Shown here in pieces: positions 1 through 9,800 of a stretch of 64,000 nt of DNA; positions within the stretch are counted from its first letter, which is position 1; each line of letters starts with the position of its first letter. Below the pieces are notes generated by a model, which was given only the letters and a program-made list of their open reading frames with translations, was not told where the DNA came from and ran no database searches. The translations under genes were made by a program, and so were the position numbers. The DNA comes from Spirosoma aureum (GTDB taxonomy: Bacteria; Bacteroidota; Bacteroidia; Cytophagales; Spirosomataceae), in contig NZ_CP050063.1 of the NCBI RefSeq assembly GCF_011604685.1, positions 2,316,501 through 2,380,500 on the forward strand. The letters are read 5' to 3'.

Positions 1-681
1 GTAGCTTTCACCAATGAGGTATTTGGGCGAAGGCCAGCGGTTTTTGCGACTCACGAACACGTTGAGCCATTCGGCCAGGTACTTGATATCGGCGTTCACA
101 CCAAAGAATTTCGACCGGGGAACGTCTTTGTTAGCCATCCGGGAATAGCCGGTGTTGACGGGGTCAATGTAAACAATATCGGCAACGTCGAGGATCGAGT
201 TCGGATTGTCCTTTATCGTATATGGCTGTAATGGATAACCTTCATTGTCGATATTTAGCAATTTAGGACCCGTATAGGCGAGGTGCATCCAGACTGATGC
301 TGTTCCTGGCCCACCATTGAAGGAAATCACCAGTGGGCGCGTAGTCCGGTCTTTTACATCCGACCGCTCGTAATACGTATAAAACACACCGGCAATGGGT
401 TTACCGTTTTCATCCCAAACCGGCTGCGTACCAACGGTAGCCGTATACGGAACGCGCTGCCCTTTGATGGTAACGGCACTGGAGGTTGTAATGGTTGAGT
501 CCATTGGCAACGTAAGGTCGCCTGGGGCTGGTTTGGCAGAAGGGCCGGAGTTGGGTCTTGCTGCCGGTGCGTCGGCTGGTGGACCTCCCGCTGCTCGTTG
601 ACCCTGCCCGCGCTGCCCTTGCGCAAACGATAACGACCCTGTGGTTAGTCCAATGAGCAATAAAATAGCAATCCGTTTCAT
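1..681 (-). CDS. S10 serine carboxypeptidase, C-terminus beyond window
   Basis: Only the first 227 codons are visible; the gene runs off the left edge. It starts at an ATG at 681 with a signal peptide (residues 1-20, ending SLSFA before Gln). A Gly/Pro/Ala-rich linker (about 21-58) follows, and then the start of a peptidase S10 domain. The oxyanion-type motif FNGGPG is at 121-126, and the nucleophile motif GESY falls on the window edge with Ser226. By family, S10 enzymes remove C-terminal residues from peptides. It is a tandem paralogue of the next gene, which lies 55 bp away on the same strand and lacks the linker. The last 115 bp visible are nearly identical to that gene while the rest is well diverged. 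The Asp and His of the triad would lie outside the window. Confidence 0.9.
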   Translation of the reverse strand, partial: MKRIAILLLIGLTTGSLSFAQGQRGQGQRAAGGPPADAPAARPNSGPSAKPAPGDLTLPMDSTITTSSAVTIKGQRVPYTATVGTQPVWDENGKPIAGVFYTYYERSDVKDRTTRPLVISFNGGPGTASVWMHLAYTGPKLLNIDNEGYPLQPYTIKDNPNSILDVADIVYIDPVNTGYSRMANKDVPRSKFFGVNADIKYLAEWLNVFVSRKNRWPSPKYLIGESY

Positions 682-736
682 GTAGTAGCGTACTGGTTAA
701 AGAATGAGTGGTAATTGTTTTGTTGTAAGATGTTAG

Positions 737-2224
737 TTAGTACTTCGCCGGTTGGTTGGGTTTGGGTAATGTTTTCTGGATGAACGTGCGAATGTCGTCG
801 GTCGAGGTTGCCATGTCTTCATCCCGCAGATACATCATGTGGCCGCTCCGGTAGCCTTTCCAGTCCAGGCGGTTCTTTAGTTTACCACTCGGATCAATGT
901 GCCACATGTTGAATTTCGCGTTGAAATAATCCGTAGCGCCATCAAAATAACCCGACTGGATCATGACATGCAGGTACGGATTCTGGGCCATGGCCTGCCG
1001 CAGATTTTCGCCCGTACGGTCTGCATTAGCGCCATCGCGATCCCAGGGACGGGTTTGCCCGGCGATGTAATATTTCAGATCCGTTTTGTAGTTGAGGTGC
1101 TGGCGCAGGTAATAGTTGATAGCCGGCGTAAAGGAGTGTTGCCAGGAGGTATATTCGGCGGCATAGTCGGGACGATCACCAGCGGTTTCCCGGTCGATAC
1201 CCAGATACCGCGAATCCAAACGTCCGATCTGGTAGCCTTTATCCCGCAATAGCTCTTTCCAGTAAAAAGTAGAGGGAACGATCAGATTATGTTCCAGAAT
1301 CACTTTTTCCGATAGACCCGAGTAGCGAGCCATTTTGGCGGCAATCTGTTTCTTTTTTTCTGGCTCCAGAAACCCTCCTCGCGTAATGGCCGGAACCAGT
1401 TCATTGATGGTAAACTGCTCGACCTCAGGCAGGATATCGTTCAAATCTTTTTTCTGAAGATCAGCAGAAAGTACTTTATGATACCAGGCCGTTGCCGAAT
1501 AGTAAGGTAGCAGGTTGGCAGCCTCAATCGGGCCTCCCCGCTCAATACCCAGATCGGTTGGCGAAACCAGAATGACTCCATTGAGGTACATCCAGTTGGC
1601 ATTCTGTAACTCCAGAGCCAGACCCGATACGCGGGTGGTCCCGTAGCTTTCACCAATGAGGTATTTGGGCGAAGGCCAGCGGTTTTTGCGACTCACGAAC
1701 ACGTTGAGCCATTCGGCCAGGTACTTGATATCGGCGTTTACACCAAAGAACTTCGACTTGGGTATCGAGTCATTAATTGCCCGTGAAAAACCGGTATTAA
1801 CGGGCTCAACATACACGATATCGGCGACATCCAGAATTGAATTTGGGTTGTCTCTAACGCCATATGGTTGCATTGGGTAGCCTTCACTATCCGTCATTAC
1901 GCGCTTGGGTCCTGTGTAACCAATGTGCATCCAGCAGGATGCGGCCCCAGGTCCACCGTTAAACGAAATGAACAGTGGGCGGGTCGTCTTATCAGAAACG
2001 TCTGACCGCTCATAGTATACGTAAAACAGGGAGGCAATTGGCTTTCCATTTTCGTCCCATACGGGTTGCGTTCCGGCCGTCGCTTTGTAGGGAACAACTT
2101 TTCCTTTAATCGTAACCTGATCGTTGGTAACTACGTCGGCATCGAGTTTCAGCGAACGGGATTGTGCAAATGAAAAAGTAAGGGTAACGAGGTAAATAAG
2201 GAATAGGGTAATCGGTTGTTTCAT
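737..2224 (-). CDS. S10 family serine carboxypeptidase
   Basis: A complete 495-residue exported peptidase with a signal peptide at residues 1-20 (cleavage near FAQ). The S10 signatures are FNGGPG at 88-93, the nucleophile motif GESYG at 191-195 (Ser193), a probable catalytic Asp in SGYFDGATD (about 428) and His462 in SGHMMYL. The triad is therefore complete. Family members cleave residues from peptide C-termini; the signal peptide places it in the periplasm or outside. It is the fourth gene in a same-strand run with SusC, SusD and a TPR metallopeptidase, with 32 bp to the upstream gene and 55 bp to the downstream paralogue. Oligopeptide trimming next to a SusCD importer is the likely role, by inference. 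Confidence 0.93.
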   Translation of the reverse strand: MKQPITLFLIYLVTLTFSFAQSRSLKLDADVVTNDQVTIKGKVVPYKATAGTQPVWDENGKPIASLFYVYYERSDVSDKTTRPLFISFNGGPGAASCWMHIGYTGPKRVMTDSEGYPMQPYGVRDNPNSILDVADIVYVEPVNTGFSRAINDSIPKSKFFGVNADIKYLAEWLNVFVSRKNRWPSPKYLIGESYGTTRVSGLALELQNANWMYLNGVILVSPTDLGIERGGPIEAANLLPYYSATAWYHKVLSADLQKKDLNDILPEVEQFTINELVPAITRGGFLEPEKKKQIAAKMARYSGLSEKVILEHNLIVPSTFYWKELLRDKGYQIGRLDSRYLGIDRETAGDRPDYAAEYTSWQHSFTPAINYYLRQHLNYKTDLKYYIAGQTRPWDRDGANADRTGENLRQAMAQNPYLHVMIQSGYFDGATDYFNAKFNMWHIDPSGKLKNRLDWKGYRSGHMMYLRDEDMATSTDDIRTFIQKTLPKPNQPAKY

Positions 2225-2256
2225 GGGCTTACAGTCATTGTGGTTTTGTTATCTTT

Positions 2257-5157
2257 CTATAAACCAGCGATTTCTCCCGGTTTAATGTCGAGTTGGTTGG
2301 CAGCTGCCAGTAGGCCCTTCAGTTCAGCCTGTTTTCCTGCCTGCTTATACAGACTAGCCAGCCCGACGTAACTGTCGAGGTTATAGGGATTGTATTCCAG
2401 CGATTTTTTGAAATTCGTTATGGCGTCATCCGATTTGCCATTCAGTGCCTGAATGTGCCCATTCGACTGGAATGCTGCCGATTGATAAATCAATGTCCCT
2501 TTCGATGGCAGGCTGGTGAAAAGGGCTTCGGCTTCGGGTACCCGTTTCGCCAGCGCAAACAGACGGACCAATCGCTGTTTATCGATAGCCGTAAGCTCGG
2601 CTTTCTCGGCTTTCACCTTATCCAGATAGTAGGTGAGTGAATCCTGTTTATTCAGTTTTGCATAACTTTCTGCGATGCGTAAATCAAAGTCGGTACGCCC
2701 GTTTTTGCCCGCTTCCAGTATCCGCTGAACCTGCTTCATGGTTTCGATACACTCTTGGTAGCGTCCGTTAGTCAGTAATGCATCGGCGTATAAGCCACGT
2801 AATTCATAGTTCTGCGGTCGTTGCAAGACCAGTTTTTTGAGCACATCGAGCTGATCGGCATAGCCTAACATACCCCGTTGGGCTGCGGCAAACGCTTTCG
2901 CATCGTCGCGCCGGTCGCGCAGGTAGGTCGACACATCGGGTCCGTTGGCGGCATAGTCTTCTGCCGCTTTGATCGCCTGACTGATACGACCGTTCTGGAA
3001 ATACATATCCCGTAACTGGATAGCAACGGAGGCCCGCGTCTGAAAATCTTTCTCCAGATCCAATGCTTTCTGCAACCAGCCAGCCTGCGTTTTAATTAAC
3101 TCATCCCGGCTTTTGTCAGGAGTGTATTTCGCTTCTTCAAGCTGCGAATAGGCCGCATAAACAGGAGCATAGCCGGGATCGATCGTTTCGGCGGATTTGA
3201 TGTAACTAAGCGCCTTCTCGAAATCCTTCTGTTGTTGTTTGAGTCGGGCGTAGGCCAGGTAAGCAGGCTGGTATTTGTTATCGTAGACTAAGGCCGTATC
3301 GAGGTACTTAGCCGCAGCTACCGAATCTGACTTGATTACTTTGTTGCTCAGATTAATGTAAACCTGCGCCCAGTTAGAGGCCATAACAGCCTTGTTGCCG
3401 TTTAGATACGCGCGTTCTTTTTTGACCAAAGCGTCCAGAAACTTATACATTTCCGGATCTTTAGCTTTCAGTTCCGCGGTTATATTCATCGACTTGAAGT
3501 CCAGCGGATGCACTTTCATCGACTCAAAATAAGCGGGGTATGTCTGCGCAAAATATTCAGATTCGTTATTCTGCGAATAATAATCCAGCGTGAGCTTGTT
3601 TTTCATAGCATGATAATACCGCTCACGAATTTGCCGATTTTCGGCATCGGTGAGCACTCGCCCATGAAACAGGTGGACGTATTCATGCAACACCACGTTC
3701 CGCTCCTCATAAGCACCCCGTTCTACGTATTCGATGGCTGCGGCTCCGCTACCTACACCCCGAATGTCCATCCATTGCCGGTTATCGAACGTAGTCGTGA
3801 ACCGAAAATAAGGAGATCGCATGGCGATGGCCAGGTCAATATGGAGCGGTGGCACCACAAACGCATTGCCCTGTTTCGAGAGGAAAGGGAAATACACAAC
3901 GCTGGTATACATCTGATTCCAGACCATTGCCTTGGCGCGGTTGCCCGAATAGTAACTCAGATCAGGAAATACGTTCGCGAAGTTTTCCGGATCGTTAATT
4001 TTTGTGGTTTTGAGTACGTTCGTGATCGAATCATAGGTCATCAGATACGGTATTCGCTTCGATTTGATGACCGCCGACAATCCATTGTGAGCCGGACCAT
4101 AATGCTTTTTTCGATCCAGAATGGTCGTAAATATCTGCTGGGCCGAGTCCAGATTGGCCTTGCGATTCGGACTGTCGAAATCGCTGTAGTAAATAGACGC
4201 CCGGTGCATGGCGGGCAGTACCGACGATGGGTATTGCTGCTCAACCTGACGCGTAATGGCTACGGCGTCGGCAAGCCGGTTGGCCCGGAACAACTTATCG
4301 ACTTCTTTTAACTTCTCCCGAATTTCTTTCTCGTCCTTATCCGAGTAATCGGCATAGGTAAGGTTGGTATGGCCATTTCCCCAATGCCAGTGTGTCTGAA
4401 AATGAAGCGGATTAATAGCGAGCGCCAGTTGCCACTGAGCCGCCATGTCGTTCAATTGCGTGGCATCGATCCGTCGCCAGATGGCATAGCCATAACTGAA
4501 GCGGGCATCGGCATTCAACGGGTCGAGCGTTAGGGACTTCACGAGCGGAGCTTCTGCCTGTTCGGGGTGTTGATCCCAGAAATAAACATTGGCTTCGAGC
4601 AGGTAAGCTGCGGCCAGTTTAGGGTTCTTATTCTGAAGTTTCTTCGCAACGGCCAGCGCTTCAGGGTATTTCTTTTGGAGCAACAGTGCCCGACCCAGCA
4701 CCACCGACGTTTCTTCGTCATTTGGGTTACTGGTAAGAAGCGCCTTGCATTGCTTCTCGGCGTTCTGCAAGTCCCAGGCTTCAATAGCCAGTAGTGCCTT
4801 CGACCGTTTTGCCCAGCTATTGTTTTTATCGAATGCCAGCGCGCTTTTTACGTCTTTTTCAGCCTGTTGAAAATCGTTCGTTAGCCAGTGATATTCCGCC
4901 CAAAGAAGCGATTTCTCAGCGTTACTTAAGCCTTCCCCTGTTTTGAGGGCATCCGTTGCTTCCTGCCAGAGGCCAAGGTCGAGCATCCGTTTGAGTAGTG
5001 CGGCTCTACCGGTAGTGCTTTGCCGAAGCTGACTGCGCACCGACGTTCGGGTCTGCTCCAAAAGGGTTTGTGCTGCTTTGGTATCGCCAGCCTGTTGGGC
5101 TGATAAGTTGCCCGCAACGCACAGGAAGAGTATAGGCAGAAAATAGAATTTCAGCAT
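2257..5157 (-). CDS. TPR-repeat protein with HExxH metallopeptidase domain
   Basis: A 966-residue exported protein with a signal peptide at 1-20 (ending NLSAQ). TPR-like helical repeats fill about 50-350 and again 590-960. The central segment (about 440-560) carries HEYVH at 491-495 followed by NESEYFAQ at 531-538, a zinc HExxH site with a downstream Glu as in gluzincin peptidases. This suggests an active zinc peptidase held between two peptide- or protein-binding superhelices. The specific peptidase family was not identified. The gene lies 32 bp upstream of the S10 gene. It is separated from the SusD gene by 132 bp holding a long inverted repeat, so it may be co-transcribed with SusCD or started separately. 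Confidence 0.85.
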   Translation of the reverse strand: MLKFYFLPILFLCVAGNLSAQQAGDTKAAQTLLEQTRTSVRSQLRQSTTGRAALLKRMLDLGLWQEATDALKTGEGLSNAEKSLLWAEYHWLTNDFQQAEKDVKSALAFDKNNSWAKRSKALLAIEAWDLQNAEKQCKALLTSNPNDEETSVVLGRALLLQKKYPEALAVAKKLQNKNPKLAAAYLLEANVYFWDQHPEQAEAPLVKSLTLDPLNADARFSYGYAIWRRIDATQLNDMAAQWQLALAINPLHFQTHWHWGNGHTNLTYADYSDKDEKEIREKLKEVDKLFRANRLADAVAITRQVEQQYPSSVLPAMHRASIYYSDFDSPNRKANLDSAQQIFTTILDRKKHYGPAHNGLSAVIKSKRIPYLMTYDSITNVLKTTKINDPENFANVFPDLSYYSGNRAKAMVWNQMYTSVVYFPFLSKQGNAFVVPPLHIDLAIAMRSPYFRFTTTFDNRQWMDIRGVGSGAAAIEYVERGAYEERNVVLHEYVHLFHGRVLTDAENRQIRERYYHAMKNKLTLDYYSQNNESEYFAQTYPAYFESMKVHPLDFKSMNITAELKAKDPEMYKFLDALVKKERAYLNGNKAVMASNWAQVYINLSNKVIKSDSVAAAKYLDTALVYDNKYQPAYLAYARLKQQQKDFEKALSYIKSAETIDPGYAPVYAAYSQLEEAKYTPDKSRDELIKTQAGWLQKALDLEKDFQTRASVAIQLRDMYFQNGRISQAIKAAEDYAANGPDVSTYLRDRRDDAKAFAAAQRGMLGYADQLDVLKKLVLQRPQNYELRGLYADALLTNGRYQECIETMKQVQRILEAGKNGRTDFDLRIAESYAKLNKQDSLTYYLDKVKAEKAELTAIDKQRLVRLFALAKRVPEAEALFTSLPSKGTLIYQSAAFQSNGHIQALNGKSDDAITNFKKSLEYNPYNLDSYVGLASLYKQAGKQAELKGLLAAANQLDIKPGEIAGL

Positions 5158-5184
5158 GGCGTACTGGTCAAAGGGAATAGGTTA

Positions 5185-5285
5185 TAAATAGTCCGACGTT
5201 CGACTGTTGAAGTTACTTTTAAGAGGTTATTGATGAAGTATAATTGAAACGGCGAAACTTCGGGTGCCAAACGTCGGACTATTTA
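5185..5285. repeat. Perfect 16-bp inverted repeat with 69-nt spacer
   Basis: The arm TAAATAGTCCGACGTT at 5185-5200 is matched by its exact reverse complement at 5270-5285. The right arm lies four bases past the SusD stop codon. The sequence could fold in the SusCD transcript as a long hairpin, acting as terminator or 3' stabiliser ahead of the peptidase genes. The spacer is longer than usual for an intrinsic terminator and neither arm is followed by a long T run, so the function is uncertain. Confidence 0.6.
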
Positions 5286-5289
5286 TTAA

Positions 5290-6813
5290 TTACTTGCGCG
5301 TATCCCAGAATACCCGTTCAAGCATCGTGCTTTTCTGTTTGGCATTTGGGTTATTGCTTATTTCAGACTGAGCATAGAACAGTGACCGCGGCACTTCATC
5401 GTAGATGGCAAACGGCGTTTTGAAAGGCGTTAAAGCCGGATAACCCGTTCTGCGGTAGTCAGTCCACGGTTCGACCAGTACGGCGTGGTTAGCCACATAT
5501 TTCTCGTTAATGATTTGCTGGAGCATTTGCTGAGGAGTTCCTTTCAGCGTTCCGTTAGCAGTCAGGTACGTAGTAACATCGGCTGCCGGTACGGCGGCAT
5601 CAGTCATCGACGCCCGAATCCCGGCTTCGAAAAAGCTCTGTGCACTGCCAGGAGCGCTGTATAAGAGTGCCGCTTCGGCCCGAATGAAATTGTACTCAGC
5701 AAACGTAAGTAACCGAGCCGGACTGTTACCACTAAACGTAATCGCGCCATCTTTCAAACTGCCATTGGCGTTGACCAGCGCCTGGTTCGGCGCTGAGGGC
5801 GTACCGTATACGTATTGATAGCTCCGCGAGTAGTTTGCCGATGGGTCGGGATCGAGTGCACTCGCGCCCTTATAGGTGGCAGGGCTGGAGTTGAACGGAA
5901 ATGGAATGAAGTAGGATGCCCGACGGGGATCATTCTTCGAATTCATCAAATCCACAATAAAGCGATGCGGGAAAAACTGGTTTTTGAACTGACCGTTTTC
6001 CATGCTGTAGAGCGGATTCTGACGTTGCGATTCCGACAGAAAAAGCATCTGAAAATTGTCTGCATTACTAGCCATAAATTTAGCGCCACTATTGATCAGC
6101 GCCGTAATTTGTGCCGACGTAAAGGCAGGATCTTTTGCCGAATAATGCAGGAAGATGCGCAGTTTCAGGGTATTGGCAAACTGAATCCACTTGGTTTGCG
6201 AAGCGGCCCAGGTAGCACCACTGTAAATCGTGCTGTTGACGTTGGGCGACATGGTCGACGTGGTTGCACTGACGTCTTTAATGCCATCGTCGAGCAAACG
6301 AATCAGATCTTTATAGATCGCTTCGTCATCGTCAAACTTAGGATAGAAGTTGGCGCTATGACGACCAGCTTCTGAGTAGGGCGTATCGCCCCAGCTGTCG
6401 ACAACGATCTGATAGACATAGGCTTTCAGGATCTTGCCTACCCCGGCATAGTGTGGGCTATTTTCGGTTGTTGCCTGTGCGATCATTAATTCCAGATCGC
6501 TCACAATGGTCGAAAAGATCGTGCTCCACTGACCGTTTACATCCGAATTGTTGATGTTATACCGCTCATATTCTTTAAAGGTAGCAAAACCCGTATTAGG
6601 CCCCTGTCCGCTGAATTGCTGCATCAGCAGCGTAGAGTAGCGCAACAGATCGCTGGCACCCATGTAGCCGATGTTTACCGTAACGGATGGCAACAATTGA
6701 GAGACTTGTACGCCCTTAATGTTGTTTGGATCATCGTTTACATCCAGAAACGTACTGCAAGAGCTAAAGGCCAATCCAGTGGCAAGTACCGTTGTATAGA
6801 GTAACTTCTTCAT
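5290..6813 (-). CDS. SusD/RagB-family outer-membrane lipoprotein
   Basis: A surface lipoprotein of about 507 residues, the substrate-binding lid of a SusCD importer. The ATG at 6813 is chosen because it gives a compact lipoprotein signal (MKKLLYTT..., lipobox FSSC, Cys about 19). An in-frame start nine codons upstream would add an unlikely hydrophilic leader. After the lipobox comes the usual TFLDVNDDPNN segment, then the helical SusD fold with the conserved C-terminal block (VEPWTDYRRTGYPAL). It begins 30 bp after the SusC gene, so the two are surely one transcript. Substrate cannot be read from the sequence, but the downstream peptidases point to peptides, as for RagAB of Porphyromonas. Confidence 0.92.
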   Translation of the reverse strand: MKKLLYTTVLATGLAFSSCSTFLDVNDDPNNIKGVQVSQLLPSVTVNIGYMGASDLLRYSTLLMQQFSGQGPNTGFATFKEYERYNINNSDVNGQWSTIFSTIVSDLELMIAQATTENSPHYAGVGKILKAYVYQIVVDSWGDTPYSEAGRHSANFYPKFDDDEAIYKDLIRLLDDGIKDVSATTSTMSPNVNSTIYSGATWAASQTKWIQFANTLKLRIFLHYSAKDPAFTSAQITALINSGAKFMASNADNFQMLFLSESQRQNPLYSMENGQFKNQFFPHRFIVDLMNSKNDPRRASYFIPFPFNSSPATYKGASALDPDPSANYSRSYQYVYGTPSAPNQALVNANGSLKDGAITFSGNSPARLLTFAEYNFIRAEAALLYSAPGSAQSFFEAGIRASMTDAAVPAADVTTYLTANGTLKGTPQQMLQQIINEKYVANHAVLVEPWTDYRRTGYPALTPFKTPFAIYDEVPRSLFYAQSEISNNPNAKQKSTMLERVFWDTRK

Positions 6814-6842
6814 GATGTCAATTTTTTGTGGGTTAGTCACGG

Positions 6843-9800
6843 TTAAAACGTCGCTCTCAGGCTGCCACCAATAGTCCGTGCAGTAGGCGTGATACCAAAT
6901 TCAAGACCGCGTGCATTGCTGACCCCTAACAGGTTTTGTTCAGGATCGAGGTCTGGATAATTAGGCGCATAGATGAACAGGTTGCGACCATAAACCGACA
7001 ATTGTAAGCCTTTAATAAAATTCGACTTGCCCAGTATTGATGCGGGTAATTTGTAGGTAAGGTTGGCTTCGCGTAATTTCAGATACGTAGCATCCAGTAC
7101 ATACCCTTCCCAGGCTACATACTTGCCTTGCAGACTGAAGTATTGCTGGGCCGTTACACCAATCGTGTTCTTCGTGCCATCGTCCAGAACACCATCGAAT
7201 ACATACGGCTTATTGGCGGTGCCATCGGCATTGAATCGGGGATATTTAGCAGTTTCTTCCGAAACACCGTTGATGCGCAAATCACCAATGGTCCGCGAGA
7301 GCTGATCGCCTTTGTATTTGTAATCAAACAGGAACGAAAGGCTGAAACCCTTGTAATTGAAGGTATTGCTGAAGCCCATCGTGAACTTCGGATTCGGATT
7401 GCCAACTGCCTGAACGTTGGTGGTTGGTTTTGGCAATCCATTGCTGCCAATGATCATTTGCCCCTGTGCGTTCCGCTGATAGGCATTTGACCAGATTTGC
7501 CCGTATGGCTGACCGGGAACCAACTGAATGTTGGGCGATGTAAAGCCACCGATCGAGATATTGGCTACACCGGGTGCCAGCTCTTCAACAATTGATCTGA
7601 AGCTGGTAAAGTTGAGGGAGCTTTCCCAACTGAAGTTTTCCTTTTCGATAATATTGCCGGTAACCAGCAATTCAATTCCTTTGGTCGAAAGCTTACCCGC
7701 GTTGGTAGCCAGACTCGTGAAACCTGACGTCGAAGGAACCGGAACAGAGAAAATCAGATTCCGGCTATCCCGACGGTAAACCGATCCATCAATGCTGAGT
7801 CGTCCATTGAAAAAGGCCAGTTCAGCACCCAATTCGATTTCACGCGTAAATTCTGGTGTCAGGTTTGGATTCCCTGTGCTGTTGTTATACGTGTATCCGG
7901 CCAGACCATTGAACGGGAAGTTAACGGCAGTTGAGCCAAGGCCATCTGATGCACTGGCTTTTCCGTAATACGTATTGATTACGTAAGGCGTCGCGCCTTT
8001 ACCAACTTCACCGACGTTAGCCCGAATTTTGGCCGACGACAGGAACTTGGATTTGATGGAAGGAAAGGCCTCGGTTGGTACAAAACTTACGGCAACCGCC
8101 GGATAGAAAATAGACTGATTGCCCGGCGACAGGGTCGAAGCAAAGTCATTCCGCGCCTTTGCATTCACCGACAGCCAGGTTTTGTAGTCGAAAACAACGT
8201 CACCAAAAAAGCCGACCGTCCGCTGTTGCGTAATAGCCGATGTTGGGTTAAACGTCAAAAAGTTTTTAACGTTATCGAATCCGGCCACAACGATACCTAA
8301 ACCAATATCCTGAATGAAACTGTTGTAGTTGGAAATGATTTCATTCCCAACGGTAGCTGTCAGGTGCAGGTCGCTGGTGAGTTTCCGGTTCGCCGTTACG
8401 GTTAAGTACGAATTGAGGTTCCGGGTTATTTCTGAGCGATCTAAAACACCACCTGCGCCAGCCGAAGAGGTGTTGGCATTACTCCGAACGCCTTTGTCAT
8501 CGAACCCTTTGGTTACGTAAGTGAATACGTCACTACCCACCTTCAGATCAGCCTGTAACCAATCCGTAATATCATATTTCAGGTTGATGTTGCCGTAAAA
8601 CCGGTTTACTTCCTGATGGTTTTTAACGTGGTTAATGGCCCAGTAAGGCTGATCTTCTGCCGCAAACCAAAGCTGATTGCCTGCCGCATCCTGCGAAGGC
8701 ATATTGGTTAAATCATAACTACGTGGCGTATAAATACCCCGCCATAATGGGTTAGAACCCTGATTACCCGATTGGGTGCGGTCAGAAACGTTATTGGTAT
8801 ACGTAAAGGCAGTCGCTATTCTGAACTTATTGGTCAGTTGTGTACCGGCATTAACGGTCAGGTTGTTTCGGCTTAATTTATTGTTCGGAATAAGCGCCGT
8901 TTCGTAGGCATTTCCATACGATACCCGGTAATCATATTTATCACTGGCACCCGAAAAACTAAGGTCGTTCTGCGACGAGATCGAGTTTTGCAGAATATCC
9001 CGGACATTGTCTGGATACGCGGTCAAGGTTTCCTGATTGCCAAACCAGTTCGTTACGGTTTGTCCCTGAATGAGCGGCCCCCAGGAACCAGCTACGTTGT
9101 TGGCATACGTTCCATTGCTGCCCTGTGCATATTGATTCTGGAATTTGGGAAAACGGCTAATCGTTCCAACCGCGGTATTGGTCGAGAAGGAAATCTGCTT
9201 GTTCGTCCCTTTTTTGCCCCTCTTGGTCGTAATCAGAATAACGCCCGATGCGGCTCTTGACCCATACAGTACGGTAGCTGCTGCTCCCTTCAGGACGCTG
9301 ATGCTCTCAATATCCTGTGGGTTTATGTCGGAGATCCGACTGGAGTTGACAACCCCCGTATTGACCGAATTACTGCCGTTCGATGCCGCACTACCGTTGG
9401 AGTTATCGAGCGGAACACCATTGACGACGTACAGCGGTTGGTTACTCCCTGTAAATGTCGAAAAACCCCGTATCGTTACGTTAGAACCCGCAAAGCCACC
9501 GCCTGCTCCGGTTACCTGCACCCCGGCAACTTTACCAGCCAGTGAGTTGGTCACGTCGGTGGTGGGGGATTTGGTGATCTGTTCGGCTTTTACTTCACTG
9601 ACGCCGTAGCCCAGCGTTTTTCTGTCGCGTGCTATACCAAATGAAGTGACTACAACTTCGCTCAACTGCTGAGCGTCCGCTTCTAAAGAAACAGTCAAGG
9701 TAGAGCGACCATTTAATTTGATCTCCTGGGCAATGTAGCCGATATAACTCACAACCAGCGTGGCATCGTCGGGTACATTGATGCGGAATTTGCCATTCGC

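Noticed and set aside
3508..4311. 267-codon open frame on the plus strand inside the TPR peptidase gene
   Set aside because: It is antisense to a conserved gene with a complete zinc motif and shows no domain or signal of its own.
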